DNA of 64,000 nucleotides from Brasenia schreberi (GCA_036023115.1 JAYKKT010000041.1:4861501-4925500); one strand, 5' to 3'; shown: positions 48,999-61,550, counted from the first letter of the stretch. The notes: a model not told the origin generated them from the letters alone. A program made the numbers and translations.

Positions 48999-50329
48999 TT
49001 TCTTCCACACAAGAATGTTGATTAGAGTGGCAACTATGGTGGCGTCAATCGTGCTTGGCATGACACCTATCGCTTGATTTATTTTAGGTGCATGAATTGT
49101 AGTAGACAAAGGTAATGAACTATCGGATGACTCTCACTAGGGTTGTGGTGCAGAACCAGGGATGTGCAAGAGTACCAAACAAAGCAATAGGACTTTCATC
49201 AAAAGCCTAGATTGCCCCTTTTCAAGTCTCTATCTCTTTGGGTGTTGTCGCCATTGAAGCGAAGATCCTAATAAGGGGATTTTTGCTCGAGCTGAAGGAC
49301 CTTTCAAGAATTATTCTATGTGACAACCACTTGCCCAAGATTATTACTAGGATAAGAAATAAGCTGATGAAAGGAAAAGGCTAAATGCAGAAGAGGAGAA
49401 AGCTTACCCTCTTAAGATGTCATCAAGATAACGAAATCTCATCCTTGAGGTCTTCTTCATCCAACTCCAAGACAGGTACTTATAAAAGCAAAAGCAACAG
49501 CGAACATTAGATATCAACCCAAGATTTGAGGAATGGTGAAGAAGTTCTTACATGATGAGAATGTGGGAGAATGCCAGAATGAGGACGTTTTTGTGGTGTT
49601 ATGCTTGGATTGGTCGGCAAGGACCTCACACTTGGTTCAATAGGTGTCAAATTGGTCAACCTTTGTACAAAATCCTCCAGCTCCTTATCAAAGATAGCTT
49701 ATATAGTTGAGAACCACTATTCCGTGTACTCGATAGTGGTTCTTGAATTGAGCAAGAAACCACTAAAGGGGAATCTCTTTACCAACCGTAGGTTGACTTT
49801 CATTATTACAGCTATTGTAGACGGGACTGGGAATCCCTTGGACGAACCTAAGTTGACGAGCAAGGTATTGAGAGAAATACTTTTTGGCCATTGTTTGGTT
49901 GGTGGAGAAAGATGGCATGCCAACCCCGTTTAGTAAATCTCCAAAGCACATAAATTATCGCCACTCTATGGAAGATACATAATCTGAGTTGGACAATTTT
50001 TTTGACACATTGAGTGATCAACTTTTGACGTATAAAACAACCATGTCTCTTTCTCATTGGTTTCTTTCTCTTTCCCTTTTGAGGGCAGAAGAGCATTGTA
50101 GACATATGGAGGCCCCTCAGTTAATTCGGTTGTCATAGTTTTGGCCGAATTAGACTTTTAATCAATCTCATATATTATATCCTCTAAGAAAGACATTAGG
50201 GCCTAGAACTGGATACTCTTTAGTCCTTCTCATTTATTGAAGGATGTATTAGGAGTATTGAAAATACAATCTACCTCCGCCATTTGATTAGTTAGTTGGA
50301 CTAAGGATAGAAATGACATGCTAGTCCTT

Positions 50330-51718
50330 TGCTGATCTTCAAACCCAAACAGTTTTATGCCAAGGCCACATATTGGGCTGCAGTGAACTACATCTAATAG
50401 CGAGTAACCAACTCATTAAACTTTTTGAAGAATACTTTGATAGATTCTCTAGTCTTCTATTGAAGATTCATCAAGTTGGTAGGAGTCGGTTGTGGACTGA
50501 TCTTATTATAGTGTTTGAGAAACACTGTTTTCATCTCGTCCCATTTCTGAATCGATCCAAACTTCAACGACTTATACAAAGCATATTCTTGACCTGTAAG
50601 TGATAACATAAAGAGGTTGAGCTTATGCAACTCAATGTAACCTAACTCTCCACATTTGAGGGTGAACCATGCTAGATGTTCATCAGGGTATTTGCTATCT
50701 TACCTTAAGAAGGTTGTGAACTTCGCCTTGGAACCTTTCAGGATAGGAGTAAGCTTATCAACTCATTCAAAATACGACTTATGATCAACCTCGATATCAA
50801 TGGTCTAGAATTTGACTCCAGACATGTTCTAAACTAAGTGACTCCCTCACAATTCATAGGTATGTTTTTGAATTATAGAGGTTGATTTGGTACCTGATTG
50901 TTGAAGGCTTGATATCGTCGATTAGCTGGTGGTGGCAATGTTGGATATGCCAGTGGTGAGTGTGCACCTCAGCTTGGTACACAAGTTGCTCGAGTGGGAC
51001 CAGTGGACCATATTTCATGGGCGACATAAGTGAAGAAAACCCCACCCCTATTTGAGCAGCTATGAAGTTAGGTGCGAGTGGTGGTACCATGGGATAAGGC
51101 ACCTCGTGTGTGCCCTCAACGTATTGATGAGACCTATACTCCTGTTGGCGCTCCATAAGGTTGTCTCATACCAAAAAGGCATGAAAGGACGACGTCAATA
51201 TCAAGTATCTCATCTGAGTGGTGATAATGGGAGACTTCGAGTAATATTGACTCATTCATATAACAAATTAGGTCCTCGAGTCATAGAGAACTCTAGAATA
51301 GCATGACTTTTCATATGGTACCAAAAGTCGGCCATCATTGAAATGGCGCTTGGGTGACTTTTTAAGCAGCTTACCACTTTTTCTTATCCAACATGTCTTG
51401 CTCTTGAATGCTGTGTAGCTGATTAGAAATCATAGTGGGCATAGATTTCACTAACGGTTTCCATTGTTCGAAAGTTGCATCATCATCCAATCAAATGTTA
51501 AGAGCAGATGGTGTATTCTCCCTTTGAGAGCTCATTGGTTGGGATAAAGGAGTGCCACCCGATGAATCGTTCGGGCCTGACATCCATGAGCTCTAAGTTG
51601 GTATAGGTGAAGGATGATCCATTTCAATGTTGGAAGATGTCATCGGATATACTTGGCCAGATTGAGTTTGCATAAATTGCATGACATCAAAAGGAAACAT
51701 ATAGGTCCCACTGGACAT
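50330..51718 (-). pseudogene. Gag of the gypsy-like element
   Basis: The minus strand reads MSSGTYMFPFDVMQFMQ from an ATG at 51718, only 12 nt inside the right LTR. It continues through VPYPMVPPLAPNF (about 51100) and a retrotrans_gag domain at about 50740-50380: YPDEHLAWFTLKCGE, QEYALYKSLKFGSI and RESIKVFFKKFNELV. Three frames and several stops are involved. The domain packages element RNA into particles. No zinc-knuckle CCHC box was recognised after it. The short LTR-ATG gap leaves no recognisable tRNA primer site. Confidence 0.75.
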
Positions 51719-51729
51719 GCCAAAGAATG

Positions 51730-51995
51730 TGTTGCCTAAAATGATGATGCAATTAGAATGCAATTCCACAAGCCCACTGAAATGGGATGCGATACGTGAT
51801 GTGCCATATAACTCTAACCCTCATTCTCAAGGGATGAATAAAGCTTCAGGTGATGGAATGGATCCTCAAGAATCTGACTATATATATCCTAGTTGCAGTT
51901 GGGTCAAATGAAGGAAAGGAGCACTTGATGTTATTGGGGAAGCAAAGAACGAATCAGTCTTTCTTGGGCATTACACCCATCTCTTTGTTATTGCC
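51730..51995 (-). repeat. Right LTR (5' LTR) of the gypsy-like element, with internal deletion
   Basis: Matches the left LTR from tgttgcctaaa through gcacttgatgt, then skips about 90 bp of the left copy and resumes at ttacacccatctctttg. Similarity fades near 51995. Confidence 0.65.
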
Positions 51996-54447
51996 TCTTT
52001 TTCACTGTCAAGAGAGCAGGCGCTTTAGATTGTACCGATCGATTGCTCCCTGGAAGATGAAATCTCAACGGATAAACATCTCCAAAGAGAGGGTAGCTGA
52101 AATTAAATGTAGTTAGTTATTTTGCAAGTGCGGTCCCATATATGGTATACTTATACTGTATATCAATGAAGAAGGCACATTTTTGTAGGTTGTTTCTCTG
52201 TGGAAGGAGAAATACAAGGTAGTAAGTAGATGCGTTGGTACATTCCTCTTCACCAACTTTAGCCAGAAAACCGTATGATGATAGGAACTTAAAATTCATC
52301 TCAGCCATACAAGATGAATTCCAATAGTTGGCACGTGATTTATGTTGTCCTTTTGTTGTCTTAAGATGGAGGAATGCTAGGTAAAGATCTAGTTTTATGG
52401 CCATATGCTTAGGTTTAGCCAAGTTGAGAATGATAAACTTCTATACGTATCATCCTCCTATTTGGTACTCACCAGTTGTATAAATTTTACATGGTTTTCC
52501 TATAATATAGGGCCTGCCTAACCTCACTTGCCTTTTGAAAGGAAAAGTGAGTACGTACACACACCCACTCATTGATGTGGCTTTGACTATGGGTAAAGGG
52601 CGACCTACATCTAAGACATTCACTACCCTTGTACGTCAAAGAAATAGTTTGACTACAGAAAAGTTCATATCAAGAACACTGAAAGTGGTCCTCCTTGCTC
52701 AGGAACGAGAAAAGGGATGAGGGGCGTTATTCCCTTCCCTTAAGAGTGCCTACTTTTCACTTTTATTTCTACATGGAGGTAGGGCTGGTAAATGAATCAA
52801 TATGAGGTGCTTGTGCTTCACTCCCTTCAGCTCGTCATGAGCACTTCCGTGTTTGTGACTTAAATGAGCCAAATACGAGATGATTAGTTAAGTTTCGTGA
52901 GTTGTAAATGAACAGTGAATTCGGTTCAGCTTGGACAATATACGCCTGTTTCCCTGAAATGTTTTATGTACATATATGCTAGAAAATCATATTAACTCAA
53001 CCATATGCGGGTACAACTTAATTAATGATCAAAACTGTCCATTCTATGACAAAGATGGATAAAAAATAGAATCTTGGCTCAATTTTCTGAGTAGAAAATT
53101 AAAATTTTCTATTTACAATTGTTATATGCTAAAAGGTCATATTTTAGCTTTGATGAGAAGCCCCTGTTCAGCTCATGTTCTGTTCTTGCTCGGTTTAGCA
53201 AAGCTCAAACAAGATAACAAGCCGGGTATAACCCCTGTATGTTTGTTAGGCTCATTTTCCCGTCCAGTTCACTTGACTTGGATAGGATACCGTTAATGTG
53301 CATCCCTTTTCATAATGCCACAAGTTCGAGGAAGAGGGGAGCAGCCTTAGGGTTCTATGTTGCTTGAGGATCGCAATATCTCCAGACGAAGTGTGCTTTC
53401 CCTATCCAAAATATAAATCACATTCGTAAACACTTACGTTAACACTAAAATGATCTCTTTAAGATGACATTCCAAAATAGATGTTTGATGAAACCATCTA
53501 TCAGTATCAGAAAAACATAAATCCAGAATTTGTCTCGGATACTAACTTTAAGGTGACATTTGGGCTGTGAAAGATTCTATTGGCAGCTTATTGGTTTAGG
53601 ATGCCGCCCCAGGCAAGCATTGCTAACGGCATATGATTGACCATGTGTTGCCTTGAAAATCAACTTCCCAATATCACGGTTGCGGTATGCCAGGAAACAC
53701 AATTAAGGTAAGCCTCTCCAACGACCTTTAGTGGAGTCGGCTGGTAAAATTAACATGACCCAAACTGAGATCAGGCGACGATCGGGTCTTCAAGCATCAT
53801 TGGCAATAGCTAAGTTGCCTCCGTTTCCAAAAAGCTGCTGCCGTAGTAGGGCCCAGCAGTATAGTATCCGAGAAAAGTGGGGGAATCAAGAGACTAAGCT
53901 TTCTATGAAGAAAAGCTATTGCAGAAAGAATAACACAAGGAACAAAGAACTTACTTTCTAAAAAAGAAAAATACAAAAGAAAAGACGGTTTTCAATTTCT
54001 TGTCCGGAAGAGAGCGTCCTTTCTTTCTTCTCCTCCTTTTATACCATCGTACAAGTAAATATTCTAACTTGGTTTCGATTAACCGGGATTCGGATTCTTG
54101 GTCAGGTTCAGATGCAAAAATTTTAAATCAGAAACTGCATGCTAGTCCACACACGGAAAGAGAGAGAAGCCCGTTCTAACAAATTTTGCATGGACATGAA
54201 TGTGAACTAACACATCTTTATATTTAGTTTAGCAGTCATTCTCTGTAATCAAATCCTACAACTATGGCGTTCGTGATAAAGTTAGCAATGAACATCTAAT
54301 AGATGAAGTCCTTTCTCCAAGTCAGAAGAACACACAAAAAGAAACTAAAATGTTGGAATATAAGAAGACAGCTTTCTATTGAGCAATGGATTCAAGTAAA
54401 TAGATTTAGCTCCAATAGTTTTGAATGTTTAACTAGAACTTTCCCGG
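51996..54447. other. Intergenic, no gene recognised
   Basis: Open frames at 52117-52422 (minus) and 53731-53961 (plus) have no recognised motif. 54000-54447 is the 3' flank of KCR. Confidence 0.35.
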
Positions 54448-55949
54448 CTACTCCTTCTTCCTTGCATCTTTTAGATGACCTTTCTTACGAATGGCAAGGC
54501 AGAATCGAAGGCGCCACCAATCAATGGCAGTATCAGGTATTGCACGTGCTAAAAGCCATAAAACAGCATGAGGCCAATAGGGTGTGCACCGGGGTTCATA
54601 CCCAATCCAACGAAAGGCAGATTGAGCATAAGCATCAGCTGATGGTACTAGAAGTGAAGACTTCCTGATGGACGCCATTTTGGTGGCCACGTATAGTGGG
54701 ACCTTCATCAAACGGAAAATTCTTGGCTTGATTACAATATGGAATAAATTGTATTCCTCCAAATGGATGTGCATAATCATATCAAATGAACATTTTGAAT
54801 ATTAGACAAAATATACAGTAAAAATAAGATGAACTCAGGAAAGCTGCAAGTATTAGTCAAACTACAGCAGAAACAAAAACTCGGTCATGGTGCCTTTCCG
54901 GATCCTTTACAACGGTATCAATGCAAATTGCAGACTAAGCTGCAATAAACTGAAAAAAGAAAGAGTATAGCACTTCAAAGAAATACTATCCAAGATTTTC
55001 AGCAACTGCTTTCTAGATATTTTTCTAACTTTCTTGACCTAGCCTAAAAGATTAGCATACTTAGAGAAGAGTTCAATGTTCTGGAAACTGATCTGCTAGA
55101 AAACTACTGTTGATGGTTGAGAGTGTAGAAGGAATTAGTGAAAAAGATGAAACTGTCAACCCAATCAGCTTGCTGATGCTCAAGAAAATACTAAATCCAC
55201 ATGTTAAACAATAACCACAGTCTGCCCCCAACATTTATCTGTACATATAGAAAACAAATAACTTACATGCTTCAGAAGATTTAATTAATACAATACCCTA
55301 GATTCAAGTCACTCAACAAGAAGAAGTTGACTTTTCATATAGCTATTTTGGCTGGAATAGGCACACGGTTCAATGGCATCCAAAAATTTGGCCCCTAGAG
55401 ATCTAATATCTTATTACTAATTACTCGACCTGCCATTTCTAATCTACTTACAAGTATTTTGAATGCAGCGATGCTACTTGATATTTATTGGCAGATGTTT
55501 ATTTATATTAATTGACTACCTTGAAGATGATTATCTGCCATCATTAAGTGAAACAGAAATGGGGCAATGGCACCCAAGCATTTTTCACCACAATAAAAGT
55601 CGGAGATCCAGTCTTCAATGGACCGCCTGGTGTCTGTAAGCCAAAGTTGCTGAACTTAACGGATAGTATTTATGTAACAGAACCAATGCAACATTTCGCT
55701 GCATCTTTTTTATTAGATTATATGTATGACATTATATCATTTACATACACGCATACATGTATGCGAGCCTGCTTATATGGCATGTAAACAGAGGCAGTAT
55801 ATTTAGACAAGCATCTGGCTATTAGTTTACAGGCCGCAATCACAAGGCAACTGACAACTGGTGGCAGATCAAAAGGAAGATCAAACCCCTGTAGCTCAAC
55901 GGCATATAGCATGTGAGTAAATTAAGAAATTATTTTGGACGGTATACAT

Positions 55950-56435
55950 AAACATGACCGGTTTGGAACCAACTCGTCGGTTCAACTTCAAACCGGCCCC
56001 AAAACTGCTGAGAACCCAAACTGGAACCATAACCGGGGACATCTCAGTTCGATTACAGTTTATGACTTTTTAGAAACCAGTCCAGAACCAGAACCAGCGG
56101 TTTCAAATCACGTTTATAGTTAAATATATTTTCTAAATCCAACTAGTCAGATACACATTTCTCGTCGAGAGTTTGACTCTCAAGGGGCACCCTCAGTGCA
56201 TTGTTTTGCCTTTTGTATTTGGAACAAGAAAATTTTAAATAGTTTTCCTAAACTCTGTTTTCACAAACTGAGCACCTAGCTCAGTGACTGGGAATGCTAT
56301 TTCTTTGATACTAGTGAAGAGTTTGACTCTTGTGGATGCACAACTCTTTATAATTAAAAAGATTTTTTAATATTTTTCAGCGGTTCTGGGGCGGTTCCAG
56401 TTCTAAAACTGGCAGTTTGAAAATCAAACTGGACA
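55950..56435. mobile_element. MITE-like inverted-repeat element in the KCR intron
   Basis: The left side reads acatgaccggttt and the right side aaactggacatgt, an imperfect inverted repeat. Both flanks carry gaacc/ggttc words like hAT MITEs. Target duplications were not identified. SINE sequences lie inside. Confidence 0.35.
56150..56340 (+). repeat. tRNA-derived SINE sequences (family 2)
   Basis: A pol III A-box-like tagctcagtgactgg (56277-56291) is followed by a B-box-like gagtttgactct (56319-56330), spaced as in a tRNA gene. A second B-box with the same sequence lies at 56169-56180, followed by caaggggcaccc, so a truncated copy precedes the fuller one. Confidence 0.5.
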
Positions 56436-59400
56436 TGTCTAGGCATACGTATGCAGAAAGGAGAAAGGACATGTAAGAACAAAAAGAACAACAAAAGATG
56501 GGCATGAGGTGAAAAAGATTTGTCATTTAAGGACTTGAGATACCTGCATGTTTTAGAGTTAGGTAGAAACAAAGACAGTTTTAAGTATGAAGCTTTCATC
56601 CTGATGATGATTATAGCGATGATGATAGCGTTGCAAGCAATTTAATTGGAACCCTTGTAATCATTGAATGCAAGCTAACTTAACCACTTCTACAAAGTTG
56701 ATTGAGAAAATAAAAATTGAACGTCAAGGATGAGAAGGAGCCAAATTATTGGAAGAGAGACTCAAGCAGTGATTGGGAACGACCGATATTTGCAGTCCAG
56801 TGCACGTGGTCATTTTGTGAGACTTAAGAAATGCTTCGACATCACATAACTTGTGGTGCACATCTACATGCACTAAGATATGGTGCTGTTAGCAAACCGA
56901 ATTTCATAAGTTCCAAAAACTGACACACAAAGAAAAACTCATCTAGCACATAAAACATGCACTAGGATATGAAGCTCTCGGCAAATCAAACTTTCATAAA
57001 ATACCAAATGAAACAATTGGGAACTTTCTATAGACTTGGTTTACATGAAACTTGAGAAGTATCAAATAGTGTTAAAAAGAATATCACCATGTTGTAATTC
57101 TTGCCTAACTATTCAGAATCAAGTATGGAATGTGTGAGGTTTAAATTGTGGCAAAGTAAATCATTGATATAACTACTTTAATTCTTGTTTGCATACTTTT
57201 TTCCATTACATTTTTGTCTCTGAATATTTCTTAATGTCATTCGAACTATTTATATGTCTAGAAGGTTGTAGATATTTAAAGTAAAAATAATTGAATTTCT
57301 TGTTGCTGGTGTGAGATTGATAAATTATATAGTTCTAACATTCCATGCTATCTTTTCAGAACTTTTGTAGCACAGAGTTGATACAGTTTATGTACATTTT
57401 AATGAAAAGATGACCGGAAGCTGAAGCCTCATGTTCAGGCTTAAACTTAAACCCTCCAATAGAGTAAGAGACATATGAGCTTTAATAACATCCTAAAGGA
57501 GCACAAGTCCCCGAGGATCCTTGTCAATGAGGCATAAAAGATCAAATAGCCATTTAAAACCATGTTGAGAAAACAGTCATCACAATCTCCATCATCAAAA
57601 GTACAAAAATGAAATAGGTAGAGTAGAGGACATCATGTTGACGTTGTGGCATATGTTTGGCTGTAAATGAAGTGTTATAGTACGTTGCAACACCACCACA
57701 ACGCAGCACAAAAATAGTAAATGAACTTATGAAGTGCCTATGTGACATCATTCTTTAAGACTTAATAGTTGGATCGCATGGAGGTAAGGGGGAAAAGCAT
57801 CTTTTTGTTCACCTGAAGCTGTTTTTGGATGAAAAACAAATATAGCTTAAAACGAGATGGATCCTTCTAAAGTAAATGAGAAGAAGCCTTTGGCTGATAA
57901 AAGGTAGAACTTCAAGTTAAGATGAACTTACATGGAAACAACTTTTTCACTGATGTAACACCACTATCGTTTTAACAATTAAATACAATGTTTTCTCAGG
58001 ATCATTTACCTTCTATTTTTTAAAATTTGAAGTATGGGAAGTATTTTTAAGTGTAAAAGAAATATTAGCAGAAAAAAGAATGGAAATGAGAAAAAATATG
58101 TTAAAATTGGATTTTTAGCCAATAATGCTGCCATGTAAAAACTTAATGAGTCAATAGGTAATACAAAATCATAAATAGAAAATGATATTCATTATAAAGT
58201 AGCTCATCCATGGGTATACCAGAGATAAGATATCCATATCAAGAGCTGCTAAACAATAGTGATATATCCAGCTTTCTCTCCCTTGTTAAATACACACATT
58301 TAGAAGAACTTATATAATACATATTATATGCACGACACTAACATCACCGATTTAAGGAAATGCATCAGTTTTTAGTTTACAAATATCAGTACATCAAACT
58401 TTCACTCTATGCATGCAACCAAATGTAAATATCACAAACCAAGAACAACATGATGCAAGATGGATTCTCAAAAGTAATAGCAATCAACTCAACAACTCCC
58501 AAAGACACATCCAGGTCCAAGTAGCAAGATGGACATTCACATTGACACTACCATCCAAAACACATCCATTTTTCTGCATCAAGAAGACACTATCAAGTAT
58601 CAAGTCCAAAAACAAATGAAACGGAGCATGACCAGCATGAAATTTAGAGTTCATGAGTCCATTAAAAAGATAAAAGACTACCTGGCACTGCACATCAATC
58701 CCGCTGCCCTTATACTCAACATATAGACACCTCGAGAGCTGATCGATATAACTGCACACATCCAAATTACACGATTAATCAATTGTTCCAACAAAGTACT
58801 TAAGAGAGTAAAATATTCTCGATGTGAGAGTAGTATACCTTACCAAACAGCCAAATACATTTACAGTAACACATCCAAAGGAAGGAGGAGCTATAAGCAC
58901 CTAAGTGATCAACTAGGTTGAGTAACAAGAATTCCAAATCTCCAACACTAAGATACTATGATATTCAGTTCTGAAGTGTGCTGCGTACTAGGAAAACAGA
59001 TAGTAATCTTCAGTAGCACCCAGAGAAAATAACTAGACAAATAAAGAAACAACAATATCCACTGAAAGCCATCAACAAAACCAAACAAGTAAACCAACAC
59101 CAGAAAACAAAAATGGAATTGCAAATCAGGATTCAGACCAAGTCAATACTTGCTAAACAAGACTACAGAAATCGATCATCCAAAAGCATGATTCCAAACC
59201 ATTAAAACCATAAAACAAGAAAGGGTAACCCATGAATAGCCGAGAATTTACGCTTTTGTAGCAGCATAGACAGAGTAGAGAGGATCGGAGGGAATGACGA
59301 TAGCGGCACCAGAGCCAATATTAACGATCGCACCCTTCTTCTTCTTGATCATCGCCGGAATGACCGCCTGAGTAACCTTGGTAGTTCCTTCGACATTGAC

Positions 59401-59906
59401 CTTAATCAAACTATTCATCAACTCGAGATCCACCTCGTTGAAAAATCGGGCGTACGGGTACGAGACACCGACGCTATTGATCAGGATTCCGACGTCCAGC
59501 CCGGCGACCTCCTTCTCAATACTCGCGATACCCGGGTCGAGATCGCCGTCGAAATCAACGACCACAGTCCGAATTTCAGCCTCACGCCACCGGAGACCTC
59601 TTATAGTTTCGCCGGGTTCCGGCCGACGAGCACCAAGTTGAGGCCTTTCCGAGCGAGTTGGAAAGCGAAGGCTTTGCCGATACCGTCCGTTGAGCCCGTG
59701 ATTAAGGCCCATGACCCGTACTTCTTCAGATTCTTACCTGGTCTGAGGAAAGTTACCCACACCCAATTCGCAGCATGGACCAAATTCTTCACAATCAGGA
59801 GGAAAGCGAGAGAGACCAATATAAGGAACCAGATAGGCCACTTTTTGACGTCGTCAATGACGCCAAGACAATCCATCTTCGTCTCACTAACCCTTTTCTC
59901 CTTCTT

Positions 59907-59910
<4 letters not shown>

Positions 59911-59946
<36 letters not shown>
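59911..59946. repeat. (GA)n microsatellite in the KCR 5' leader
   Basis: About 17 GA units; on the gene strand it is a CT tract just upstream of the ATG, a common position in plant leaders. Confidence 0.9.
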
Positions 59947-59950
<4 letters not shown>

Positions 59951-59963
59951 TGTTTGAGTTCAG

Positions 59964-59971
59964 CTATTTAA
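59964..59971 (-). promoter_or_regulatory. Possible TATA box of KCR
   Basis: TTAAATAG on the minus strand, about 90 bp upstream of the ATG; a start would fall in the CT tract. A weak match. Confidence 0.3.
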
Positions 59972-60363
59972 CACTGGCAGCAGAAGCCGTCGAGTCGCAT
60001 TTCACTGTTCATCACGGGTTGGCAATTAAGAGAGAATAGCATATACTCGTTTCTCATGCAAACGAAGAGCGTTTGGTAGCGAGAGAAAACAAATGTATGG
60101 GAAGGACGCAGATTCTGTTCTTTGGGTGAGGTTTTTGGTGGTTGGCTGCCTCGTCTACTGACTCTTTTGGTACCTTCTGTTTCAATTACTTTCTTCAAGT
60201 ACACCTTTGACACATAACATAATTTTTACACGTTGGCTGCTTATCTTGGTCTTATCAAGCAAAGTTCCTCCACTCAAACAACTAGATTATTTATTATTCA
60301 TAATACTATCAAAAGTTTTTGCGGCACAGATCAAGACCTTCTAGTTTTTTGGTTTTCTTTGGC
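59972..60363. other. KCR upstream region
   Basis: Probable promoter-proximal DNA of KCR; no distinct motif beyond the possible TATA box. Confidence 0.35.
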
Positions 60364-60480
60364 ACAGTGGGGAGGCTGGAGACAATGCACGTTCTTGGTA
60401 TCGAACTGATGGATTTCAACTTGTGAGTCGACCCCCTAGTCAGGTGAGCTATTGCTTGCCCTTTGTGCAAGCCTCTCTCA
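60364..60480 (-). repeat. tRNA-derived SINE copy (family 1)
   Basis: On the minus strand the A-box tagctcacctgactagg (60451-60435) is followed by the B-box agttcgatacc (60407-60397) and gtgcat, the standard internal pol III promoter layout. Confidence 0.65.
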
Positions 60481-60814
60481 AAAAAAGCAGTTATTTAAGA
60501 GGCATAAATCAGGAAAAGAAACTATTTTAGTGTTTATTTATTAATTTGTCCATCATTAAATCCATTAGACTTCAAAAAAAAGAAGAAGAAAGAAGTTAAG
60601 ATCATGTGTTGGAGAAGGGAGGAAAAAGAGTAACTAACAAGCAATTTTCAAATAATCATTCTGTGTTTTGAGAAATTTTGAATGAAAATGGAGACAGGAC
60701 TCACGATAGCTCACAATAACATTGCCAAAGAAAATATCATAATAGAAATCAAGGTAAAAATATTTGCTTTCTTCTGTTCAAAAGAAAAGGACAAGTATTT
60801 GCTTTCCACAACTA

Positions 60815-60900
60815 GCAAAAGCTAACGTGGCTAGGGTTTGATCACAAGTTCAATACTTGGGGCGTGCATCTGGCTTGGGCGTTCCCATTCTGCTATAAAA
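60815..60900 (+). repeat. tRNA-derived SINE copy (family 1), diverged
   Basis: gctaacgtggctagg followed by aagttcaatacttggggcgtgcat aligns with the neighbouring copies; the B-box is at 60846-60856. Confidence 0.5.
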
Positions 60901-61184
60901 AGAAGAGAAATATTTGGTTTGTTTTTAATTCTAATCTAGAGGAGAACAAGAGTTAAATTTAATCATGGCTTTGACTAACACAATGAAGATTTTGAGGGAT
61001 CAAAATGATAGAGTTGGGTGAGAGTTGTTGAAGCGGATGGACAGAATCCATGCGTAAATGCTGCAAGAACTCCCACATCACATGGCCCGGATGGGTCCCC
61101 AATGCTGCTTGGTTGCAGCAACCGTTACCTGCCAACACCACATGAGGGCGACAGCTAAAAAGGTTGTACCGGGAGGGTGGTATT

Positions 61185-61290
61185 CATAGCCGCAGCTCAC
61201 ATGGCTAGGTGGCTGTCCTCACAAGGTGCAGGTTGTGAATTCGATACTCGGGGCATGCATGCATGGCTTCAGCCTAACAATTGTAACCCA
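61185..61290 (+). repeat. tRNA-derived SINE copy (family 1)
   Basis: The A-box agctcacatggctagg (61194-61209) and B-box gaattcgatactc (61237-61249) are followed by ggggcatgcat and ggcttcagcc, the tail also seen at 5.8 kb. Confidence 0.65.
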
Positions 61291-61550
61291 AAATAGTTGT
61301 ACATGGAGGGTGAGTTTTTACTTTGAACAGGGTTATGCCTAGGAAGGAAGTAGATCTGGGTCCGATCCTGCTATCTGATACCTTTCCATATTGCAATCTA
61401 TTGCCACTTGAACAATTTAGGGTTTGTAATTCACCTAGTAAGGTGTAATAAGATTTGAGGTCATCATGTCTAGGTGGACAGGCCAAGAAATAGTTGACTG
61501 AATCAGGTTGGACGTTGTAAGATCTATAAATTTAGGGGACAAAGGATTTA

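Larger units (their letters stand above)
45232..51995 (-). mobile_element. Ty3/gypsy-like element without recognisable pol, carrying antisense PMD reading frames
   Basis: Two direct repeats starting tgttgcctaaa (45232 and 51730) share long matching stretches and act as LTRs. Transcription is inferred leftward, because a gag-like frame lies just inside the right LTR. Left of gag, where pol should follow, no protease, RT, RNase H or integrase motif was seen. The 45.9-49.0 kb interval instead holds plus-strand PMD-like reading frames. Extra antisense frames between pol and the 3' LTR are known in the Tat lineage of plant Ty3/gypsy elements; assignment to that lineage is inference. LTR divergence is substantial, so the insertion is old. 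Confidence 0.7.
54703..58681 (-). other. KCR intron 2, about 4 kb
   Basis: Donor gt at 58681-58680 and acceptor ag at 54704-54703. It contains the MITE-like and SINE sequences near 56 kb and otherwise no recognised coding DNA. Confidence 0.7.
54448..59876 (-). pseudogene. KCR1: Beta-ketoacyl-CoA reductase (KCR1-like), three exons, first exon broken
   Basis: KCR is the ER-bound SDR enzyme that reduces 3-ketoacyl-CoA with NADPH in very-long-chain fatty acid elongation. Exons are 59876-59252, 58751-58682 and 54702-54448, all with GT/AG borders and matching phase. Visible: an N-terminal membrane anchor ([14 protein letters not shown]), [19 protein letters not shown], the cofactor motif [13 protein letters not shown] in place of the usual NNVG, the catalytic YAATK, and the C-terminal region CTPYWPHAV ending KDARKKE. 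Oddities: after RNPAKL comes an in-frame TAA (59603-59601) where the family has Lys. Some 10 bases on, about 16 nt are missing compared with homologues, and the rest of exon 1 reads in another frame. Everything else is well conserved, so it is either a young pseudogene or a gene with a local sequence error. Confidence 0.88.
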
